Positions 57,386 to 64,000 of a stretch of DNA of 64,000 nt are shown piece by piece. The number at the start of each line of letters is the position of its first letter. Within the stretch, counting starts at the first letter, position 1. The stretch comes from JANXQG01 sp963824275 (lineage in GTDB: Bacteria; Planctomycetota; Planctomycetia; Pirellulales; Thermoguttaceae). The position numbers and the translations under genes are program-made. The DNA is taken from NCBI GenBank assembly GCA_963824275.1, contig CAWGOT010000003.1:558001-622000 (forward strand), written 5' to 3'. Under the pieces are notes generated by a model. That model ran no database searches and had not been told where the DNA came from. It was given only the letters and a program-made list of their open reading frames with translations.

Positions 57386-58433
57386 GAGGGCAGGTCGGGA
57401 AATCCGAAGGAAATTCCAACGGCGGAAAGGTCAAAATTTTCTTCCTTCGAACTTTGGATTTGTTTCGGATTTCGGATTTCGGATTTCGGATTTTCCCCGG
57501 GGGCCTCGTCGGGCTGGACCGACTTCTTGCCGCCTTCAATCCGCTTCGAGCCCAAATAGACCCGGCCGCCCTCGTCGACCCAGCCGCGGGCCGTGTCGCC
57601 GGCCAGTTCGCTGGCCAGGAGGTGGGTTTCGGAATCGGGGCGCGTGAGCAGTTGCGCTTGGCCATTGCCCGCGAGCCTGCACGATTCGATTTCCACCTGG
57701 GCCCCGCCGCGGACGCTCACACCGCTCCGGCCGTTGGCCGTCGAGGCGACGTTGTCCAACACCACATTGCGGGCGCCGACGGCTGCCGCCACGCCATCAA
57801 CACGAAAGCCCCGAATCGTGAGGTTGCGAATCACGACCTGATCGACCTGGTAGAGCGTGATGCCGGTGGGCAGCTCGGCGTAGCTCAGCTTGTAGTCGGG
57901 CGGCAGCCGGCTGGCCTCGACGGCGAAGTACAGGGCCCCTTCGATCGTACACCACTGGAGCGGTTCCAGACGCGGCGGGAAGGCGGTGCCCTGCGGCAGC
58001 GGCAGCGGCTGGATCGAGCGCCCACCCAGGAACAGGACGGGCTGGCTCAGGCTCTTGGGTTGGAAGCGGAAGATATTGTCGCGGAAATGGGTCCAGCCGT
58101 CGGCGGGAATGGGCACGGAGCCGTCCAGCGTGGCCCCGTTGCCGTCGAGAATGAAAGGCACGCGGCGCCCCCCGCCGCTGTGCGCGGTCCCGACCAGCGA
58201 CACGCATTCGCGATACGGCTCGCCCGAGTCGGCCAATTCGATGCGGTCGCCCGCCCCGGCCAGCCGCAGGGCCTTGGCGATCGTCCGCACAGGGCTGGTC
58301 GAGTCGCCCTGACTCTCGGCGTGCAGGCCGTTGTTCTTGTCGTCGCCGGCGACGTTATTGACATAAATATCGCCGCAGCGGCACGCCCGATCGGCAGGCA
58401 TATAAGCATCAGCAACCAGCAGATTTTGCGCAT
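57382..58433 (-). CDS. Secreted right-handed beta-helix protein with repeat-derived tail (frame broken once)
   Basis: ATG 58433 begins a signal peptide (MRKICWLLMLICLPIGRAA); the frame changes near 58388 to GDIYVNNVAGDDKNNGLHAE. The core has parallel beta-helix features: VRTIAKALRLAGAGDRIELA, ITLYQVDQVVIRNLTIRGFR, NVVLDNVASTANGRSGVSVR. This fold is used by polysaccharide-binding and polysaccharide-degrading proteins (pectate-lyase-like), but no catalytic set is visible. The C-terminal ~40 residues (GENPKSEIRNPKQIQSSKEE) are translated from the AT-rich GGATTTCGGATTTCGGA repeat. Coupled to the SpoU gene. Confidence 0.82.
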
Positions 58434-58825
58434 GGTTTCTTCCCTAGGAAATGCACGAGTCCACCCCCTATCATAACATGGGAAGGGGTTTTTCCGCAAA
58501 CGGGGTTTTGGGCGGGGAGCAGGGAGCAGGGAGCAGGGGGCGGGGAGCGGGGAGCGGGGAGCAGGGAGTACCCAGTACTAAGCACTAAGAACTAAGAACT
58601 AAGCACTCAGCCCTAAGAACTAAGAACTGAGTACTGAGTACTGAGTACTTGCCAGCCCCTGTCGAAAACGGATACCGTCTCCGCGCATTCCTCCCCGCTC
58701 CCTGCTCCGTGCTCCTCGCTCCCTGCTTTGCAACCCTTGCCCGATTCGTGCTTGCAGCCATAGAATTCGGCTAGCAATATTTCTACAACCGACGACGACT
58801 TTAATACACATTGCGGTAAAGCGAA
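58434..58825. repeat. Intergenic block of simple repeats
   Basis: 58508-58566 is GGGAGCAGGGAGC-type repeats; 58567-58660 is CAGTACTAAGCACTAAGAAC-type repeats ending GAGTACTTGCCAGCC, as at 9393-9421; and 58690-58730 repeats GCTCCCTGCTCC in inverse. No gene. The promoter of the efflux operon must lie at the right end. Confidence 0.7.
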
Positions 58826-60348
58826 ATGCCAAGCGAACCTGCCAACTCCGCTGTTGCGACCGAAGAGCCCAAACCGGCCACGCCGGCCGCCGTCTCTCAC
58901 GCCGCGCCTTCCGCCACCCCGCCCGCAGCGCGGTCGCAGCGCCTGCCGCCGCGCCGGGTGCTACTGATCGGCGGCGGCATTCCAATCCTGGCCCTCGGGC
59001 TTTGGAGCGGCGCGCCGACGGTCGAGCGGCGCTGAACACCGTCTCCACCGACGACGCCTACGTGAGCGATTATGTGACGTTTGTGGCGCCGCGGGTCTCA
59101 GGGCAGGTCGTGCGGGTGCTTGTCGAAGACAACAACCGGGTCCACAAGGGCGACCTCCTCATGGAACTCGATCGCGAGCCGTACCAGGTGCAGGTCGATA
59201 TCGCGGAAGCGGCCGTTGCCGCCGCCAAGGCCGATCTCGTGGCTGCCACCGCCGCCACGCGCGGGGCCGTGGGAAAAACGCGGAGCCTCCGCTTCGCTCT
59301 TCAACATACGATCGAACAGGTCGACAACCAAGTCGCGCTGTTGAGGGCCAACGTGGCCACGCTCGAATCGCAGAAGGCCTCGCTCACCCTGGCCCAGGCG
59401 ACCTTCGACCGGGACGCCAATCTCGTCGGCGCGCACGCCGTCTCGCAGGAGGAATACGACCAGGCGAAGGCCGCTTTGGGTGTTGCCAAGGCCCAGGTCA
59501 AGCAGGCCCTGGAAGGCGTCTGCCAGACGCGGGTCGCGCTCGGGTTGCCGGCCGAGCCGCCGCCGGGAAAGGACCTGGCGGACGTGCCCGCCGACCTCGA
59601 CGAGACCTTCTCCAGCGTCCGCCAGGCACAGGCCCAATTGATGGAGTCCGCCGCCCAACTCGGCGTCGAGGTCTCGTCCTACGATCTGACGCCGAAGCAG
59701 ATGATCGAGCAGTTCCTGCAACGCGATCCGGAGGAGAACATCGATCGCATCTATGACAAGATCATCCGCGAGGCGCCGGCCGTCAAGCAGGCCGAAGCCA
59801 AGGTCCTCGAGGCCCAACGGAACCTCGATCAGGCCCGGCTCAACCTCAGTTATTGCCGCATCCCAGCCGAAATCGACGGCGTCGTCAGCCGCCGCAACGT
59901 CAATCCGGGCAACAATGTCCAGGCCGGCCAGCAGGTGATGGCCCTGCAATCGACCGACGACTTATGGGTCGACGCCAACTTCAAGGAGACGCAGCTCGCC
60001 GACCTCCGCATCGGGCAGCGCGTCGACCTCTACGCCGACATGTACGGCGGGCGAAAGAAGTTCAAGGGCCGCATCTCCGGCTTCACGATGGGCACGGGAT
60101 CGACGATCGCGCTTTTGCCGCCGGAGAACGCCACGGGCAACTTCGTGAAAGTCGTACAGCGGCTGCCCGTGCGAATCGACTTGGACGACTACGCCGCCGC
60201 CAAGGCCACGCTGTTCATCGGCCTCTCCGTCACGCCCTACGTCTATATCAACGAGAAGCCGGAGGGACCGCGTGCCGGCGAGGTCCTGCAGCCGTATTTG
60301 ACGCCGCCGCCCAGCCAGCCGGTTAGTCAACTGGAGCCGAAGCCGTAG
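58826..60348 (+). CDS. emrA: EmrA-like membrane fusion protein (frame broken once)
   Basis: ATG 58826. A disordered Ala/Pro-rich cytoplasmic head, then one anchor helix (RVLLIGGGIPILALGLWSG); the frame changes near 59005 to LNTVSTDDAYVSDYVTFVAP. HlyD-family parts follow: the lipoyl half-motif RVSGQVVRVLVEDNNRVHKG, a long coiled-coil hairpin (about residues 110-320), the second lipoyl half RIPAEIDGVVSRRNVNPGNN, and the beta-barrel WVDANFKETQLADLRIGQR. It should link an inner-membrane pump to an outer-membrane channel. The EmrB-like gene follows on the same strand after ~460 bp of repeats. Confidence 0.92.
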
Positions 60349-60811
60349 GGTGGGCCGAGCCTGGCCTGAGCGAAAGTGGCGACTTGGCCGGACGAGAAGT
60401 TATGCCGCTTTTATTCCGGGCCACGGGGGACGGGCGTTTACGCCCGTTTCGGGCTTCAGCCCGTAAGCGGCCCGGCATTTATGCTGGGTTGCTAGCAGGC
60501 GAAAAGTAACTCACCAGTTTGGCGACTGTGGATGTCAGGCCCGTTTACGGGCCTCCTTTGTCGCGGCAATCCGTGGGCGGGAGCCCCGTAAACGGGGCTG
60601 ACAATGCGAATTAATCGATGAGCACAACTGAAATTGGTCGGCTCGCCCGGCATGAATGCCGGGCCTAATACCGGCTGAAGCCAAAAACGGGCGTGAACGC
60701 CCGTCCGCGTGTCCTTCGGAACAAAAATACGCCACACAGAACACACGATTTCATCCAAATCATCCGACTTTTGCGCAGGCCAGGCCCACCCTGCCTTTTG
60801 GAGACCACGCC
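60349..60811. other. Intergenic space with many small hairpin repeats
   Basis: GGGCGTTTACGCCCGTTTCG and GGGCTTCAGCCCG, GGCCCGTTTACGGGCC, GGAGCCCCGTAAACGGGGC, CCCGGCATGAATGCCGGGCC and ACGGGCGTGAACGCCCGT lie one after another. They are short palindromes of a common planctomycete type, sitting inside an operon-like pair. Confidence 0.7.
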
Positions 60812-62419
60812 ATGACTTCCGCCGCCCTCCCGCTTCCCGTGGCCCGCAGGGCGGTCAATCCCTGGCTGATCGCGGTGGTGGTCGTGATCCCGACCTTCAT
60901 GGAGGTTCTCGACACGACCGTGGCCAACGTCTCGCTCCGCTACATTGCCGGCGGATTGTCGGCCGCGGTGATCGATGCCGAGTGGGTGATTACGAGCTAC
61001 CTTGCCGCCAATGCCATCGTGGTGCCGCTCTCCGGCTGGCTCTCCGTCCGCCTCGGCCGCCGCAACTACTTCCTCCTCTCCATCGCCCTCTTCACCATCA
61101 GTTCGGGCCTCTGCGGCATGGCGACCAGTCTCTGGCAGATCATTCTCTTCCGCGCCCTGCAGGGTGTGGGCGGCGGCGGCTTGCAGCCGTCGAGCCAGGG
61201 TATCCTGCTCGACGCCTTTCCCCCGGAGAAGCAAGGGGCGGCGATGACGCTCTTCGGCGTCGCGGCCTTGCTGGCGCCCGTGGTCGGTCCCACGCTCGGC
61301 GGTTGGATCACGGTCCAATACGAATGGCGCTGGATCTTCTACATCAACCTGCCGGTAGGACTGCTGGCGCTTTTGGCCTGTTACTTCCTGGTGGAAGACC
61401 CCGATTATCTCAAGGCCGAAACGGCCGCCGCCGGCAGGCAGAAGGTCCGCTTCGACACGATCGGCCTCAGCCTGCTGGTGATTGCCATGGCCTCCTGGGA
61501 AATCGTGCTCAGCAAAGGGCAGGAGTGGGATTGGCTCGGCGACCCTTTCTGGCGCGTGCAGACACTGGCCCTGCTTTTCGTGTTCTGCCTGGGCGGGCTG
61601 ATCGTCTGGGAGACGCGTCGCAAGAACCCCATCATCAACTTCCGCCCTTTGTTGGAACGGAATTTCCGCCTCTCGAGCATTCTGATTTTTTCCGCCTACG
61701 CCGTCTTGCTGGGGGCGACCGTTTCGCTGCCCGCCTTGCTGCAAGAGCTTTTCGGCTACGACGCCCTGGTCTCGGGCCTGGTGTTGTCGCCTGCCGGCGT
61801 GGCCGCGATCATGGTCTTGCCGGTCGTGGGGTTCCTGCTTGGCCGCGGGATTGACGGCCGCTGGCTGATCGCGGCCGGCCTGCTCGTGGTTGCCTTCGCG
61901 AATTTGTGGATGTCGCAGATGAATTTATTCATCAGTCCCTGGCAGGTGGTATGGCCGCGGGTCGTGATGATCGGCGGTTTATCGCTGCTCTTTGCGCCCC
62001 TGAACGTGGCGGCATTCATGTATCTTCCGCGCGAGCTCCGCGGCGCCGCCGTGGGGCTTTTCGCCTTGTTGCGCAACGAAGGCGGCAGCGTGGGCACGTC
62101 GCTCGCCCAGACCTTCGAGGAGCGCCGCGAACAGTTCCATACCCTGCGGCTGAACGAGTGGCTCAACCATTTCCATCAGGCCGTGAATCTGTATTCGCAG
62201 CAGTTGCAGGCGTTCTTTTTGCAAAAGACGGGCGACGCGGCCCTCTCGCACCAGAAGACGCTGGACATGTTGGCAACCGTCCGCCAGCAGCAGGCGGCAT
62301 CGCTGGCCTACTTCGACTGTTTCTGGGCCTTCGCCGTGGTGGCGCTATGCCTTTTCTTCCTGGTGGCTTTCATGAAGCGCTCGGTGGCCGAGAAGGGGGC
62401 ACACGTGGCGAGCGAGTAG
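60812..62419 (+). CDS. emrB: EmrB-like DHA2 major-facilitator multidrug efflux pump
   Basis: 535 residues from ATG 60812, intact. Fourteen predicted helices. NPWLIAVVVVIPTFMEVLDT opens the first, with the family's LDxTxVN-type motif (EVLDTTVANVSL); antiporter motif C is GVAALLAPVVGPTLGGWI, and RRNYFLLSIALFTISSGLCG follows the LGRR motif A. Works with the EmrA-like adaptor to export hydrophobic compounds using the proton gradient. No MarR-type regulator lies beside it. Confidence 0.94.
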   Translation: MTSAALPLPVARRAVNPWLIAVVVVIPTFMEVLDTTVANVSLRYIAGGLSAAVIDAEWVITSYLAANAIVVPLSGWLSVRLGRRNYFLLSIALFTISSGLCGMATSLWQIILFRALQGVGGGGLQPSSQGILLDAFPPEKQGAAMTLFGVAALLAPVVGPTLGGWITVQYEWRWIFYINLPVGLLALLACYFLVEDPDYLKAETAAAGRQKVRFDTIGLSLLVIAMASWEIVLSKGQEWDWLGDPFWRVQTLALLFVFCLGGLIVWETRRKNPIINFRPLLERNFRLSSILIFSAYAVLLGATVSLPALLQELFGYDALVSGLVLSPAGVAAIMVLPVVGFLLGRGIDGRWLIAAGLLVVAFANLWMSQMNLFISPWQVVWPRVVMIGGLSLLFAPLNVAAFMYLPRELRGAAVGLFALLRNEGGSVGTSLAQTFEERREQFHTLRLNEWLNHFHQAVNLYSQQLQAFFLQKTGDAALSHQKTLDMLATVRQQQAASLAYFDCFWAFAVVALCLFFLVAFMKRSVAEKGAHVASE

Positions 62420-62421
62420 CC

Positions 62422-62852
62422 TCAGTCCACCAGCGTTGCATCCAGCGTGATCTCGGCCTTGAGGAGCTTCGAGACCGGGCAACCGGCCTTGGCCATGCCG
62501 GTCAGCTTCTCGAAAGTCGCCTGGTCCGCGCCGGGGATCTTGGCCTTCAACGTCAGATGCACGGCCGTGATGGCGAAACCGCCCTCCACCTGCTCCAACG
62601 TGACCTCCGCCGCCGTTTCCATCTGTTCGGCCGTGAGTTTGGCCTCGCCCAGGATCAGCGAGAGGGCCATCGTGAAGCAACTGGCGTGGGCGGCGGCGAT
62701 CAACTCCTCCGGGTTGCTGCCGCGCTGCCCTTCGAAACGGGCGGCGAAACCGTAGGGATAGTCCTTCAGGCGCCGCTCTCGGTGGAAATGGCGCCCTTGC
62801 CGTCCTTGAGGCCGCCGCGCCAAACTGCCGATCCCTTTCGCTTGATCTTCAT
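62422..62852 (-). CDS. osmC: OsmC/Ohr-family peroxiredoxin (frame broken once)
   Basis: From ATG 62852: the first ~25 residues read MKIKRKGSAVWRGGLKDGKG. The frame changes near 62775 to LKDYPYGFAARFEGQRGSNP. The catalytic pair of cysteines is present in AAAHASCFTMALSLILG and AKAGCPVSKLLKAEI, as in OsmC (organic and inorganic hydroperoxide reduction). The gene converges on emrB two bases apart and starts within the ATGA overlap of the azoreductase stop, so it forms an operon with that gene. Confidence 0.92.
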
Positions 62853-63506
62853 TTCTGCTTCTCCTTGGTCATGGTTGCAAATTGTCCTGCCACGCTGGCG
62901 GCCTCGGCGATTGCCTTGCGGGTGTCGGCCTCGACCTGCTCGGGCTTGTTTTGCATCGTGCCCTGGATGTGGATCGTGCGGATGTCCGCAAAGCCGATGA
63001 ATCCGAAGATCGAACGCAGATAGCTCTCCTGGAAATCGAACGTCTCCAGGGGGTTGCCCGCCTTATAGACGCCGCCGCGGGCCAGGATGAGCAGCAGCGG
63101 CCTGCCCGTCACCAGGCCCGTGTAGCCCTTCTCGGGGGAAAAGGCCACGGTCAGCGACGGCTGGACGATGACGTCGATGTATTGCTTCAGCCGATAGGGA
63201 ACGCCGAAGTTCCACATCGGACTGGAAACCACGTAGCTTGTCGAACCCCTTGAAGTGGTTGATGGTGTCGATGACCGGCTTCCAGGCGGCCTCGGCCTCG
63301 TCGCGGGGCGACTGGCCGCCCATCACGGCGTACTTGGCCTTGGCCTGCGGGGCGTAGAACGGCGGGATGTCGGCCTGAAACAGGTCCAGGACCTCGATCG
63401 AATCGCCCGGCCGAGCGTGCCGGTACGAATCAAGAAATGCCTTGGCCACGCGCGTGGAATACGACTCGACGCGAGGGCTGGCCAGAATATGCAGCAGTTT
63501 GGACAT
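62849..63506 (-). CDS. azoR: FMN-dependent NADH-azoreductase / quinone reductase (frame broken once)
   Basis: ATG 63506 has AGGAGG upstream. MSKLLHILASPRVESYSTRV supplies the flavodoxin-like phosphate loop; the frame changes near 63240 (GFDKL to YVVSSPMWNFGVPYRLKQYI, an FMN-contact motif typical of AzoR). LLLILARGGVYKAGNPLETF and FGFIGFADIRTIHIQGTMQN follow. It reduces quinones and azo compounds by two electrons at a time. Paired with OsmC, it suggests an electrophile or oxidant stress unit. Confidence 0.93.
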
Positions 63507-63610
63507 GAGGGCCTCCTTTCTGAAGGGTTGCCGCAATTATAGGCAGGCAAGTCAAGAGGACGGGCCAATGGCCGGGCCCTTCGGGGTTTAGGTGCAGAAC
63601 ACGTGAAATT

Positions 63611-63719
63611 GTAGGGTGGGACAAGCGAGCTTGCGAGCGCCGGCCCACCGAACCGGCAATCTGGTGGGCCGGCGCTCGCAAGCTCGCTGGTCCCACCCTA
63701 CGGGCTCGGCCCACCCTAC
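63611..63719. repeat. Dispersed palindrome, GTAGGGTGGG...CCCACCCTAC family
   Basis: GTAGGGTGGGACAAGCGAGC ... GGTGGGCCGGCGCTCGCAAG ... TCCCACCCTAC, a near-perfect inverted repeat closely related to 51255-51346, followed by an extra partial CCACCCTAC. It lies between the divergent azoR and HtrA-like genes. Confidence 0.85.
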
Positions 63720-63778
63720 TTCTTGCCCGATGGCACTGAACCGTTATGATTCCTTCAGGAGCTTGAAAGGAACATAAG

Positions 63779-64000
63779 ATGAGGTTTGCAATCGAAGACA
63801 AGGCATCGCTGCTGAAAGTCGTGCAGTCCGGTGCGGTGCCGCCGGACGATCGCTCCGGTTCGGGAAACCGGCCGCGGCAAGAGCACAGTCCCAATAGAAA
63901 ACGGGCCGATAGGGACCGGGCTGACACCGACCTGCTCGACGCCTATTCCCAGGCCGTGATCGGCGTGGTCGAGACGGTCTCGCCGGCGGTCATCGGTCTG
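63779..64000 (+). CDS. HtrA/DegP-like serine protease, 5' part (3' end outside window)
   Basis: ATG 63779 with AAAGGA eight bases upstream gives a 74-codon open frame to the edge. The start (MRFAIEDKASLLKVVQSGAV) is followed by a charged, flexible segment and then LLDAYSQAVIGVVETVSPAV, which matches the opening helix and first strand of trypsin-like HtrA proteases (LLDAxSxAVxxVxExVxPAV). The catalytic triad lies beyond the edge. No signal peptide, so a cytoplasmic or differently started form is possible. Confidence 0.7.
   Translation, partial: MRFAIEDKASLLKVVQSGAVPPDDRSGSGNRPRQEHSPNRKRADRDRADTDLLDAYSQAVIGVVETVSPAVIGL

Overview
The window looks like a planctomycete chromosome segment, most like the Pirellulales. 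The evidence is GC-rich DNA, DUF1559 prepilin-type proteins, a PEP-CTERM peptide, a giant protein with an LEPR-XLL-type N-terminus, a Ser/Thr kinase with the N-terminal extension typical of planctomycetes, a TPR protein ending in two RNA-polymerase-alpha C-terminal domains, and many dispersed palindromic repeats known from that phylum. The assignment comes from gene content only. There are no rRNA genes; one tRNA-Thr(CGU) lies at 13925-13998.

Layout. 1-5445: a giant surface protein on the minus strand, running off the left edge, with at least ten near-identical 107-residue repeats and a candidate thioester domain. 5446-7222: gene-poor, holding a 59-residue PEP-CTERM peptide. 7223-13998: a GH57 glucanotransferase, a membrane protein with zinc ribbons, tgt, the TPR/alpha-CTD protein and the tRNA. 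14235-18781: a damaged AAA ATPase/DUF4276 pair and a large secreted protein. 19063-28870: a kinase, a GH27 alpha-galactosidase, citrate synthase, a run of TIM-barrel and UbiA-like genes, and trpA. 28993-39220: small secreted, membrane and lipoprotein genes, a PP2C phosphatase, LRR and DUF4139 proteins. 39117-44762: a minus-strand operon of GH3 hydrolase, DUF2264 protein and SSS transporter, probably for taking up and breaking down a glycan. 45127-51160: an orphan histidine kinase, a truncated beta-strand-repeat protein, a SIMPL protein, and an hpt/glycosyltransferase pair. 51390-58433: an envelope pair (LysM/degenerate YkuD plus an OstA-like protein) and a beta-helix/SpoU methyltransferase pair. 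58826-64000: an EmrA/EmrB efflux pair, an OsmC/azoreductase pair, and the start of an HtrA-like protease.

Two features cut across the window. First, about twenty conserved genes are broken by one or a few single-base frame changes, usually next to short G/C runs, and even the tRNA D-arm appears to carry an extra base. Uncorrected sequencing indels explain this better than mass pseudogenisation, so these genes are given as full spans with the break points stated. Second, several families of short dispersed palindromic repeats fill the intergenic spaces and in at least four genes supply coding sequence: C-terminal tails in three, and an in-frame insertion in one.
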